Origin: Rubrivivax sp.
GTDB taxonomy: Bacteria; Pseudomonadota; Gammaproteobacteria; Burkholderiales; Burkholderiaceae_C
Assembly: GCA_030681795.1 (NCBI GenBank)
Contig: JAUXRG010000044.1
Coordinates: 45,943-109,942, forward strand
Length of the DNA: 64,000 nucleotides
Direction: 5' to 3'
The position numbers were made by a program, and so were the translations under genes. Under the pieces are notes generated by a model. That model made no database searches and was not told where the DNA came from. It saw only the letters and a program-made list of their open reading frames with translations. Position 1 is the first letter of the stretch; each line of letters opens with the position of its first letter. Shown piece by piece: positions 1 to 7,676 of this stretch.

Positions 1-639
1 CAGGCGTTGGTGCTCGGCGTTGATCGCATCCCATTCGCCGTCGGCCGGGTCCAACTTGTCGAGCTCGCCGATCTGCCAGGTCAGGCGCTCGCGCTCGCGC
101 GCCAGCGAATCGCGCTGGCCGCGCGCTTCCTCCAGTTGTGCCAGCGCCTGCCGCCAGGCCTGCCATGCGGCGGTGAGTGCCGTGGTGTCCGCGCCGGCCT
201 GCGCGTCGAGCAGGGCGCGCACCGCCGCCGGCCTGGCGAGGCTCTGCCAGGCATGCTGGCCGTGGATCTCGACGAGGTGATCGGCCGCTTCGCGCAGCTG
301 CGCCACCGTGGCCGGGCTGCCGTTGATCCACGCCCGGCTCTTGCCCTGGGCGTCGACCGTGCGGCGCAGCAGCAGCAAGTCGTCGCTCGCGAAGCCGGCC
401 TCTTCCAGCCAAGGGCGCAGCGACGCCGGGGTGTCGAACTCGGCACTGACCTCGGCGCGCGCTGCCGCCTCGCGCACCAGCGTGGCCTCGGCGCGGCTGC
501 CCAGAGCCAGTTGCAGGGCGTCGACGAGGATGGACTTGCCCGCGCCGGTCTCGCCAGTCAGCACGGTGAAACCGGCGCCGAGGTCCACCTCCAGCTCGGC
601 GACGATGGCGACATCGCGCAGAGACAGACGGCGCAACAT
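1..639 (-). CDS. recN: DNA repair protein RecN (5' part only)
   Basis: The window edge cuts this gene, so only its first 213 codons are present and the ORF track misses it. Read from the ATG at 639 on the minus strand it begins MLRRLSLRDVAIVAELEVDL and soon gives the P-loop segment TGETGAGKSILVDAL, the N-terminal signature of RecN. RecN is an SMC-like cytosolic ATPase that helps hold and repair double-strand breaks by recombination. The C-terminal half of the ATPase (signature and Walker B motifs) lies outside the window. nadK sits just upstream on the same strand, 116 bp away, the usual Burkholderiales arrangement. The family call is firm. Confidence 0.93.
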   Translation of the reverse strand, partial: MLRRLSLRDVAIVAELEVDLGAGFTVLTGETGAGKSILVDALQLALGSRAEATLVREAAARAEVSAEFDTPASLRPWLEEAGFASDDLLLLRRTVDAQGKSRAWINGSPATVAQLREAADHLVEIHGQHAWQSLARPAAVRALLDAQAGADTTALTAAWQAWRQALAQLEEARGQRDSLARERERLTWQIGELDKLDPADGEWDAINAEHQRL

Positions 640-682
640 TCAAACGCTCCGAGGGTCGTGGCGCGGCCGAGCGAACGCCGCG

Positions 683-750
683 GAACCGGCTTCGCCGGGC
701 CGCTGGCGTTGCCCCCCTGGGGGGGAGGCGGACGAAGTCCGCTTCGGGGG
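683..750. repeat. Compound palindromic intergenic element (REP-like)
   Basis: The 116 bp between recN and nadK hold three hairpins in a row: CCGGC-TTC-GCCGG, CCCCCC-T-GGGGGG and GCGGAC-GAA-GTCCGC, followed by another G-run. Similar strings with purine-loop hairpins between C-runs and G-runs recur between genes in Comamonadaceae as I remember them, so a dispersed REP-type repeat is likely. It could also end or attenuate nadK-recN transcription. I saw no second copy in this window. Confidence 0.5.
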
Positions 751-755
751 GGGAC

Positions 756-1631
756 TCACACCACGCCTTCGTACCAGCGCAGCTTGCGCCGCAGCGTGGC
801 GTAGTAGCTCCAGCCACGGGGGTGCAGGAAGCGCACCTTGAACGCCGAACGCCGCACGTGGACCTGGTCACCGTGCAGCAGGCTGGCCAGGTTTTGCATG
901 TCGAAATTGGCCGAAACGTCCTTGCCGCCGACGATGCGAATGCGCACCTCGGCCTGGTCGGGCAGCACGATGGGGCGGTTCGACAGCATGTGGCTGGCGA
1001 TGGGCACCATCACCCAGCCGCTGATGCCAGGGTGCAGGATGGGGCCGCCGGCCGACAGTGCATAGGCCGTGCTGCCCGTGGGGGTGGCCACGATGAGCCC
1101 GTCGGCGCGCAGGTTGGCGACGAAGTCGTCGTCCACGTCCACGCGCAACTCCACCATGCTGGCCGAGGCGCCGCGGCTGACCACCACGTCGTTGAGCGAG
1201 AGGGCCGAGAAGATGCACTGGCCGTCGCGCCAGACCTCGCCCTCGAGCATGGCGCGCTGCTCTTCTTCGTAGTCGCCGGTGATGATGGGCGCCAGTGCTT
1301 CCTTGTACTGGCCGTCGGGGATGTCGGTGATGAAGCCCAGGCGTCCCTGGTTGATGCCCACCAGCGGGATGTCCCAGCGCGACAGTTCGCGCGCGATGCC
1401 CAGCATGGTGCCGTCGCCGCCGACCACGACGGCAATGTCGCAACGCTGGCCGAGCGCCTGCGGGTCCAGGGCCTCGAAATCGGTCACGCCGGTGTTGAGC
1501 GCGGTTTCGCGCTCGAACGAAACTTCCAGTCCCAGACCCACCAGAAAATGGGCGACGTCCTCCAGCACCGGGCGAATGCCCCGCGCCTGATACTTGCCCA
1601 CGATTGCTGCATGACGAAAGCCCGACGGCAT
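756..1631 (-). CDS. nadK: NAD kinase
   Basis: NAD kinase phosphorylates NAD+ with ATP to make NADP+ in the cytosol. The product carries the family signature GGDGTML, then [14 protein letters not shown] and the nucleotide-binding stretch [16 protein letters not shown], all in the expected order. The ORF extends up to 1733, but the residues before [16 protein letters not shown] do not look like NadK. I therefore start at the ATG at 1631, giving 291 residues, normal for the family; an ATG at 1640 is also possible. It is divergent from hrcA, with about 70 bp between the starts, and upstream of recN on the same strand. Confidence 0.95.
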   Translation of the reverse strand: MPSGFRHAAIVGKYQARGIRPVLEDVAHFLVGLGLEVSFERETALNTGVTDFEALDPQALGQRCDIAVVVGGDGTMLGIARELSRWDIPLVGINQGRLGFITDIPDGQYKEALAPIITGDYEEEQRAMLEGEVWRDGQCIFSALSLNDVVVSRGASASMVELRVDVDDDFVANLRADGLIVATPTGSTAYALSAGGPILHPGISGWVMVPIASHMLSNRPIVLPDQAEVRIRIVGGKDVSANFDMQNLASLLHGDQVHVRRSAFKVRFLHPRGWSYYATLRRKLRWYEGVV

Positions 1632-1701
1632 GCGTCCCATTACACCATAGGGTTGCGGGACAGCCGGCCTGCGCAGGCCTGGGCTACCTACAATCCACAG
1701 C

Positions 1702-2730
1702 ATGCTGGACGACCGTGCCCGAACGCTGCTCAAGACGCTGGTCGAGCGCTATATCGCCGACGGCACGCCCGTCGGGTCGCGCACGCTGTCGCGCACCTCG
1801 GGGCTGGACCTCTCGCCGGCCACCATCCGCAACGTCATGGCCGACCTGGAGGACCTGGGGCTCATCGCCAGCCCGCACACCAGTTCCGGGCGCGTGCCCA
1901 CGGCGCGCGGCTATCGCCTCTTCGTGGACACCATGCTCACGGCGCGCCCGCTGGACCTGGCGCATGTGTCGTCCGAGGTGGCGGCCGCACGCGAGCAACT
2001 CCACCCCGACCAGCCGCAGCGCGTGATCGCACAGGCGGCGTCCCTGCTGTCGAGCCTATCGAGTTTCGTCGGCGTGGTCACCGCGCCGCGCAAGGCCAGC
2101 GTGTTCCACCACATCGAGTTCCTGCGCCTGGGCGAGCGGCGCGTGCTGGTGATCCTGGTGGCGCCCGACGGCGATGTGCAAAACCGCGTCATCTTCACCG
2201 CGCGCGACTACCAGCAGGCCGAGCTCGCGGAAGCCACGACTTTCCTCAACGCGCACTATGCGGGCCTGTCCATCGAAGAGGTGCGCGAAAGGCTCAAGCA
2301 CGAAATCGACGCGCTGCGGGTCGAGATTGCCGCGCTGATGCAAGCCGCGGTGCAGGCCGGCACCGAGGTGCTGGCCGAAAGCACCGACAACGTCGTCGTC
2401 TCGGGCGAGCGCAACCTGCTGGCCGTGCAGGACTTCGGTCACGACATGTCGGGCCTGCGCCGCCTGTTCGATGTCTTCGAGCACAAGACAGAGCTGATGC
2501 GGCTGCTCGACGTGAGCAGCCGCGCCGAGGGCGTGCGCATCTACATCGGCGGCGAGAGCCGTGTCGTGCCCTTCGAGGAGCTCTCGGTGGTCACCGCGCC
2601 CTACGTCGTGGACGGTCGCATCGTCGGCACGCTGGGGGTCATAGGCCCCACGCGGATGGCCTACGAGCGGATGATTCAAATCGTCGACATCACGGCGCGG
2701 TTGCTGGGCAATGCGCTGTCGGTGAAGTAG
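1702..2730 (+). CDS. hrcA: Heat-inducible transcription repressor HrcA
   Basis: HrcA represses class I heat-shock operons (groESL, dnaK) by binding CIRCE elements, with GroEL acting as its co-factor. The 342-residue product starts [20 protein letters not shown]. It has an N-terminal winged helix (about residues 1-75, with [20 protein letters not shown]), followed by the GAF-like dimer domain and the C-terminal segment [20 protein letters not shown]. Length and order are normal. It is divergent from nadK and followed by a tRNA gene. I found no CIRCE palindrome in its own upstream gap, so autoregulation is not evident. Confidence 0.96.
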   Translation: MLDDRARTLLKTLVERYIADGTPVGSRTLSRTSGLDLSPATIRNVMADLEDLGLIASPHTSSGRVPTARGYRLFVDTMLTARPLDLAHVSSEVAAAREQLHPDQPQRVIAQAASLLSSLSSFVGVVTAPRKASVFHHIEFLRLGERRVLVILVAPDGDVQNRVIFTARDYQQAELAEATTFLNAHYAGLSIEEVRERLKHEIDALRVEIAALMQAAVQAGTEVLAESTDNVVVSGERNLLAVQDFGHDMSGLRRLFDVFEHKTELMRLLDVSSRAEGVRIYIGGESRVVPFEELSVVTAPYVVDGRIVGTLGVIGPTRMAYERMIQIVDITARLLGNALSVK

Positions 2731-2814
2731 GCGCGTGCCACCCGATGCGATGTCGTTCGAGCGGCGGCCACCGGGCGCCGTGCCACCCGGCGCCGTGGCC
2801 GTCGGCGCGGCCCC

Positions 2815-2820
2815 TAGAAT
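2815..2820 (+). promoter_or_regulatory. Candidate -10 box of the tRNA gene
   Basis: TAGAAT lies 14 bases before the 5' end of the mature tRNA, the distance expected for a short leader. No clear -35 box is seen in the GC-rich DNA before it, so this is a weak call. Confidence 0.35.
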
Positions 2821-2833
2821 GCCCGTTCTCGGA

Positions 2834-2910
2834 GGGCCGTTAGCTCAGCTGGTCAGAGCAGAGGACTCATAATCCTTTGGTCGTTGGTTCAAGTCCAACA
2901 CGGCCTACCA
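2834..2910 (+). tRNA. tRNA with CAT anticodon (Met elongator or Ile2)
   Basis: The 77 bases fold as a full cloverleaf: acceptor GGGCCGT with ACGGCCT (first pair G-U), D stem GCTC/GAGC, anticodon stem GAGGA/TCCTT around CTCATAA, T stem GTTGG/CCAAC with loop TTCAAGT, discriminator A and an encoded CCA. The anticodon CAT is at 2868-2870. It lacks the three G-C pairs of the initiator anticodon stem. It is either elongator tRNA-Met or the minor tRNA-Ile whose C34 is turned into lysidine by TilS. The TTGGTC-stem-TTCAAGTCC part and acceptor C4-G69 and C5-G68 pairs resemble E. coli Ile2 as I recall it, so I leave both open. Confidence 0.93.
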
Positions 2911-2970
2911 GTCTGAATGTTCTCTTCCCGGTGGCCGTGGCCTGATGCGCGCGGGCCGGCGCGTAAGTGC

Positions 2971-4875
2971 CTAGCGCGGCAGCGCAATCACCGTGCCCTC
3001 GCGCCGCTGGTCGGCGCCACCGTATTGCTTGCCAGTATGCAGGTCGATGATGACCCCCTGCACCGAGCCGATGTTGGCGGTGCAGCCGTCGCTGCCCAAG
3101 GCCCCCAGGCTGGTGTGGCCCAGCGCGCGCAGCGCATCCTGCGTGGCCACGCTGATGCGCGGCTGCATGAAGCTGCCCGTGCCTTCGCACGAGACGCTGC
3201 CGGCCGCGCTGGTGACCGACAGGCGCGGCGCGTCGATGGCCTGTTGGATCGTCATGCCATGGTCGATCAGGTTGAGCGTGGTGTTGAGCACCGAGTTGAT
3301 GATCGTCGAGCCGCCGGGCGAGCCATAGGCCGCAAAGGGCTTGCCGTCGCGCAAGACGATGGTCGGCGACATGCTGCTGCGCGGGCGCTTGAACGGTGCC
3401 ACGTCGTTGGCACCGGGGTTGCCCGTGGCGGCGTTGAAGGTGGGCGCGAAGTTGAAGTCGGTGAGCTCGTTGTTGAGCAGGAAGCCATAGCCCGGCACGG
3501 TGAGGCCGGTGCCCCCGGTGTTCTCGATCGTGGTCGTGTACGACACCACGTTGCCCCATTTGTCGACCACCGAGAAGTGCGTCGTGTGCACGCCCTTCTC
3601 TTCCTCCGACGGAATCGCCGCGAGCTGGATCGGCGCGTGGTTCATGGCGACGTCGAACGGCCGCGGGTCGCCGGCGGCCGGCGTGGCCATGCGCGCGCCC
3701 AGGTCGATCAGGCCGCCCCGCGCGGCGACATAGGTCGGGTCGAGCAGGCCCTTCTTGGGAACGTAGGAAAAGTCTTCGTCGCCCATCCAGACCGCGCGGT
3801 CGGCGAAGGCCAGCCGCATCGACTCGATCATGGCGTGCAGCGTCAGCGGTGAGCCGAAGCCGAACTGGCCGATCGGGAAGCGTTCCAGCATCTTCAGCAT
3901 CTGCACCAGGGTCAGGCCGCCGGACGACGGTGGCGACATCGACGCCACCTGCCAGCCGCGGTATTCGCCGGTGATGGGCTCGCGGATCTTCGCCTCGTAG
4001 CCGCGCAAGTCAGCCAGTGTCATGCGGCCCACGCCCTCGCTGAGCACGGGCGAGCGCGAGCGCTGCTGCGCGCTGACGATGGCCGGCGCGATCTCGCCGC
4101 GGTAGAACACCTCGGCACCCTGTTGGGCGATCAGCCTGAAGGTCTTGGCCAGATCCTTCTGCACCAGCAGGTCGCCTTCGACCAGCTTCACGCCACCCGG
4201 CTGGAAGATCGCCTGGGTCTCGGGCTGGAAGCTGGTGCGCCCGCCGTCGCTGGCGATGTTGGCGGCGAGAAATCGGTTGATGCGAAAGCCGTTCTCGGCC
4301 AGCGCAATGGCCGGCTGCAGCGCCTGCGCCAGCGTCGTCGTGCCCCAGCTCTTCAAGGCCAGGTCGACCGCGGCCAGGGTGCCGGGCACGCCGACCGAGA
4401 GGCCGCTGGACGAGGTCGGTACGAATAGCTGGTTCGGCGACACGCCGGTGAACAGAAACATCGTCGGCGTGGCCGCGGCCGGCGCCGTCTCGCGCCCGTC
4501 GATGGCGAAGGTGCGCCCGCTCTTGGCCAGGTGCACCATCATGAAGCCGCCGCCGCCGATGCCCGAGAACTGCGGCTCGACGACGTTGAGAACGAACTGG
4601 ATCGCCGCGGCGGCATCGATGGCATTGCCGCCCCGCTCGAGCGCGCGCGCCCCGGCTTCGGCCGCGGCGGGGTGCGATACCGCCACCACGCCTTTGTGCG
4701 CGGCCTTGCCGGCCCACGACGGCGGCTTGCCCTGGGCCTGCGGGGGCAGCGTCGGGCCGGGTGGAACGCCGGGGGTGTCGACGCTGCTGTCGGCCCAGGC
4801 GGCGGGGCCGCACAGCAGCGTGGCGAGCAGGACAGCCGCGGCAGTGTGGCGCGGCAACAGGGCGGTCGGCTTCAT
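2971..4875 (-). CDS. ggt: Gamma-glutamyltransferase (glutathione hydrolase)
   Basis: This periplasmic N-terminal nucleophile hydrolase removes the gamma-glutamyl group of glutathione and related peptides. The 634-residue precursor has a signal peptide (MKPTALLPRHTAAAVLLATL to about AWA). It has the large-subunit motif PSSGGLTLVQMLKM and the autoprocessing site GVHTTHFSVVDKWGN, where the second Thr becomes the small-subunit N-terminus and nucleophile, and then GSPGGSTIINSVLN. I start at ATG 4875 with GGAG upstream, rather than the TTG at 4890. It stands alone between a tRNA and a divergent hydrolase, in a gap of about 270 bp in which I see no other gene. Confidence 0.95.
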   Translation of the reverse strand: MKPTALLPRHTAAAVLLATLLCGPAAWADSSVDTPGVPPGPTLPPQAQGKPPSWAGKAAHKGVVAVSHPAAAEAGARALERGGNAIDAAAAIQFVLNVVEPQFSGIGGGGFMMVHLAKSGRTFAIDGRETAPAAATPTMFLFTGVSPNQLFVPTSSSGLSVGVPGTLAAVDLALKSWGTTTLAQALQPAIALAENGFRINRFLAANIASDGGRTSFQPETQAIFQPGGVKLVEGDLLVQKDLAKTFRLIAQQGAEVFYRGEIAPAIVSAQQRSRSPVLSEGVGRMTLADLRGYEAKIREPITGEYRGWQVASMSPPSSGGLTLVQMLKMLERFPIGQFGFGSPLTLHAMIESMRLAFADRAVWMGDEDFSYVPKKGLLDPTYVAARGGLIDLGARMATPAAGDPRPFDVAMNHAPIQLAAIPSEEEKGVHTTHFSVVDKWGNVVSYTTTIENTGGTGLTVPGYGFLLNNELTDFNFAPTFNAATGNPGANDVAPFKRPRSSMSPTIVLRDGKPFAAYGSPGGSTIINSVLNTTLNLIDHGMTIQQAIDAPRLSVTSAAGSVSCEGTGSFMQPRISVATQDALRALGHTSLGALGSDGCTANIGSVQGVIIDLHTGKQYGGADQRREGTVIALPR

Positions 4876-5149
4876 GGTGATCGGCTCCAAGGCAGCGGTG
4901 ACGAAAGGGGCCGATTCTTTGCCGCTCGGCGGCGCCGGTGCTTAGGGCTTTCCCGCTTCCACGCGCGCGTAAGGGTCTTGAGCCGGTGGCGCTGGCGTAG
5001 GGGGTTGGTCGGCTTGCGGCCCATCAGGCAGTGCAGCACCTCGGCCCAGTCTCGGCCGACATCGGCGCAGACAAGTTCGCTCGGCATCCGCACCGGCTCT
5101 GGGGTCTATTCTTGTGCCTGCGCCAAGGCAATGCCGGAGGAGTGAACCA

Positions 5150-5821
5150 ATGAATTGGAAGACCGCCCATCGCTCCTTCTACTATGAAACTGCGCCGGAT
5201 CCAGAAGACCTGCAGCTGCCAGCAGCCCAGACGGCCATGCTTTCGATCGACGTGCAGAACACCTACCTGTTGCCCCGCGACGACCCGCTGCAGCAGGCGC
5301 GATGGGCGCCGTTCCAGCGCCGCATGCGCGAGACCGTGATTCCGACCACGCAGTCACTGCAGCAGGCCTTCAGATCCAAGGGCATCGACGTGATCCATGC
5401 CCGCATCGCCTGCCTGCTCGAGGACGGCCGCGACCGCTCACTGAGTCAGAAAAAACCCGGCTGGAACTACCTTCTGCTGCCCAAGGATTCGGTAGACGCG
5501 CAGATCGTCTGCGAACTGGCACCCAAGCCGGGCGAAATCGTGGTCACCAAGACCACCGACAGCGCATTGACCGGCACCAACCTGCGCCTGATCCTGGCCA
5601 ACATGGGCATCCGCAACGTCGTTCTGACCGGCATCTTCACCGACCAGTGCATTTCGTCGACGGTGCGCAGCCTGGCCGACGAGAGTTTCAACGTCATCGT
5701 GGTCGAAGACTGCTGCGCGGCAGCCACCGACGAACTGCACCGCCGCGAGCTGGAAATCATCAACATGATCTACTGCCACGTGGTGTCGTGCGCCGAACTG
5801 CGCGACATCATGCAACTGTAG
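5150..5821 (+). CDS. Cysteine hydrolase of the isochorismatase family
   Basis: The 223-residue product has the isochorismatase-like hydrolase fold. Its catalytic Asp is in MLSIDVQNTYLLP, its Lys in VVTKTTDSALTGTNL and its Cys in GIFTDQCISSTVRSLADE. Such enzymes hydrolyse amides, for example nicotinamide, N-carbamoyl compounds, biuret or ureidoacrylate. The family alone does not give the substrate. I use ATG 5150, since GGAGGAG lies 9 bases upstream and the family N-terminus follows; the ORF-track start 36 bases earlier is not needed. It converges on the ABC binding protein with only 18 bp between stops. A joint role in uptake and breakdown of an amide is an inference from this closeness. Confidence 0.85.
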   Translation: MNWKTAHRSFYYETAPDPEDLQLPAAQTAMLSIDVQNTYLLPRDDPLQQARWAPFQRRMRETVIPTTQSLQQAFRSKGIDVIHARIACLLEDGRDRSLSQKKPGWNYLLLPKDSVDAQIVCELAPKPGEIVVTKTTDSALTGTNLRLILANMGIRNVVLTGIFTDQCISSTVRSLADESFNVIVVEDCCAAATDELHRRELEIINMIYCHVVSCAELRDIMQL

Positions 5822-5839
5822 TCAGGCAGCACAAGCCGG

Positions 5840-7423
5840 TCAGTCGGCGATGCGTACGGTCTTCGCTGAGATCAGGTTGTCTGCGCGATGCTTGGCGGTG
5901 ACCTTGGCGCTGCTCGCCATCGGAATCATCAGGTGGTAGAGCGGGATGTGGCCGACTTCGCTGTTGTGGATCTGATGCGCTTCGCGAATGAACGCGCGCC
6001 GCTTTTCAGCGTCGGTCTCGCGTTCGACCAGGCCGACCAGTTCGTCGACGCGCGGGTTCGAGTAGTGGCCGAAATTCCAGCTCGCGCTGCCGAATTTCTC
6101 CTGGGACATCATGATGGCGCGCATCGTGTAGAGCGCGTCGAAGGTCGGCACGCCCCAGGTCAGGCCATAGAAGCTGGTGTCTTCGCGCTGGATCTTCTGG
6201 AAGAACAGCGTCGTCGGCATCACGTTGACCTGCACCTCGACATTGATCTGTGCCAGCATCGCTGCGATGGCCAGGCACACTCCCTCGTAGGCGCCGACCG
6301 GGCAATCGAGCGTCACCCGGAAGCCCTCGCGGTAACCCGCTTCGGCAAGCAGCCGTCGCGCCTGCTCGCGATCGACAGCAGGCCGCTGGTCGATACTGGC
6401 GGACCACCCGTTGACATACTGGGTCCACATCGAGCCCGAGGGAACGCCCTGCCCACGAAGCGTGGCGCGCTTGATTGCCTCGACGTCGATGGCCAGCGCG
6501 ACGGCCCGGCGAACGCGCACGTCCTTGAACGGATTGCGGCCCTTGATGTTCGAGTACAGCAATTCGTCACGGCTCTGGTCCATTCCCAGCCACAGCGTGC
6601 GGTTCTCCTGGCCTTCCAGCACCTTGAGGCGCGGGTCCGAGCGCAGTCGGGGGATGTCCTGCACTGGGAGCACGTGGACGAAGTCGACATCGCCGGATAT
6701 CAGCGCCGACACGCGGGTGCTGTCCGACGCGATGATCACGTGGTGATACTCGGTCACGTTGCCCGACACCTTGCTCCACCAAGCGGGGTTCAGCGCCAGG
6801 ACGGTGCGCACGTCGAGCTGCCGCGAACGCAGCACATACGGCCCGGTGCCATTCGTGTTGCGCGCTGCGAACAGATCTTCCTTCTCGCGGAAGTTCTGCG
6901 GCTTCTCCGAGCGGTTGGCCACCGACCAGTCCTTGTCCATGATGAAGATGCGGGTCATCTTGTCCGGGATCACGGCGTCCGCGACGCGGGTGATGACATC
7001 GACCGTCATGGCGTCGACCTTGACGACATCAGCCACCGTATCGACGAACACGCCGTAATTGGAGGTCGGCGCCTTGGCTCGCTGTATGGAGAAGACGACA
7101 TCGTCGGCATCGAATGCGCTGCCGTTGTGGAACTTCACTCCAGGGCGCAAATGGAAACGCCAGCGCGTGGGCTCCGGCTGCTCCCAGCGCACGGCGAGGC
7201 AGGGTTCAAGCTTTAGATCGTCGTCGCGGCAGATCAAGGGCTCGTAGATTTGCTGGAGAACCAGCACGTTGATGAACGCGTTGTTGGCATGGGGGTCGAG
7301 CGTGGCCGCGTCAGACGTCGTGGCAAGGCGAAACGTCTTAGCGCCTGCTGGCGCGATGGCGAATGTCAGGCACGCCAAGGTGGCGACGAACGAGCACAGT
7401 CTGGTCATAGCGTTCTGATCCAT
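5840..7423 (-). CDS. ABC transporter substrate-binding protein, family 5 (DppA/OppA type)
   Basis: This 527-residue periplasmic protein binds peptides, opines or similar solutes for an ABC importer. A signal peptide (MTRLCSFVATLACLTFAIAP, cut after AGA) is followed by the SBP_bac_5 start FRLATTSDAATLDPHANNA. Further family features are RWRFHLRPGVKFHNGSAFDA, DVVFSIQRAK and FKDVRVRRAVALAIDV. ATG 7423 has GAGG 5 bases upstream; ATG 7408 would give a more typical signal peptide. No permease or ATPase gene is near, so it is an orphan that must share a transporter encoded elsewhere. Its GC looks lower than the neighbours, which may mark acquisition. A 5-bp tandem repeat lies directly upstream. Confidence 0.9.
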   Translation of the reverse strand: MDQNAMTRLCSFVATLACLTFAIAPAGAKTFRLATTSDAATLDPHANNAFINVLVLQQIYEPLICRDDDLKLEPCLAVRWEQPEPTRWRFHLRPGVKFHNGSAFDADDVVFSIQRAKAPTSNYGVFVDTVADVVKVDAMTVDVITRVADAVIPDKMTRIFIMDKDWSVANRSEKPQNFREKEDLFAARNTNGTGPYVLRSRQLDVRTVLALNPAWWSKVSGNVTEYHHVIIASDSTRVSALISGDVDFVHVLPVQDIPRLRSDPRLKVLEGQENRTLWLGMDQSRDELLYSNIKGRNPFKDVRVRRAVALAIDVEAIKRATLRGQGVPSGSMWTQYVNGWSASIDQRPAVDREQARRLLAEAGYREGFRVTLDCPVGAYEGVCLAIAAMLAQINVEVQVNVMPTTLFFQKIQREDTSFYGLTWGVPTFDALYTMRAIMMSQEKFGSASWNFGHYSNPRVDELVGLVERETDAEKRRAFIREAHQIHNSEVGHIPLYHLMIPMASSAKVTAKHRADNLISAKTVRIAD

Positions 7424-7439
7424 GAAGCCTCACTGGGTT

Positions 7440-7468
7440 GGTCTGGTCTGGTCTGGTCTGGTCTGGTC
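7440..7468. repeat. Pentanucleotide tandem repeat (GGTCT)n
   Basis: Five full GGTCT units plus a partial GGTC run without error, 17 to 45 bases upstream of the start of the minus-strand ABC binding-protein gene. Simple repeats at such a place can change copy number by slippage and alter promoter spacing or leader structure. The 5-bp unit also shifts frame in any upstream reading frame. Confidence 0.9.
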
Positions 7469-7676
7469 GCCGGGGCTGCGCTTGTTCGGGCGCCTACGGG
7501 CTCAACTGTCGGGTCCCGTTCGGCCACTCGTTCGGGCTTCCTCGGAGCCGCGGAGAATACACGCCGAGAAAATGACGCGGTAGGGGATTCGGCTGGCTGT
7601 GAACATGCTCCGGTGCACCTCAAGCGTCGAGGGGCCCGCTGTGGCGCCGGCCCCCCTCGGTCGACCACCGACCCTT

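Noticed and set aside
1689-1694. TACAAT as a -10 box for hrcA
   Set aside because: It lies only 7 bases before the ATG, which would make a nearly leaderless transcript, and no -35 box is at the right distance.
822-2843. 673-codon plus-strand ORF over nadK and hrcA
   Set aside because: It runs antisense to nadK and out of frame with hrcA; composition is the His/Arg/Gly/Ala shadow type. The same holds for the other long ORFs opposite clear genes (2917..3852, 5888..7216, 7599..9587, 9373..11529, 11372..13336, 37828..40521, 41147..43231, 53143..55323, 56998..59805).
4872-5093. 73-codon minus ORF in the gap between ggt and the cysteine hydrolase
   Set aside because: Very basic, no domain, overlaps the ggt start and has no ribosome site; the gap is better read as promoters.
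7405-7668. 87-codon minus ORF that translates the pentanucleotide repeat
   Set aside because: It overlaps the start of the ABC binding-protein gene, has no protein-like sequence, and its (RPDQT)n part comes only from the tandem repeat.
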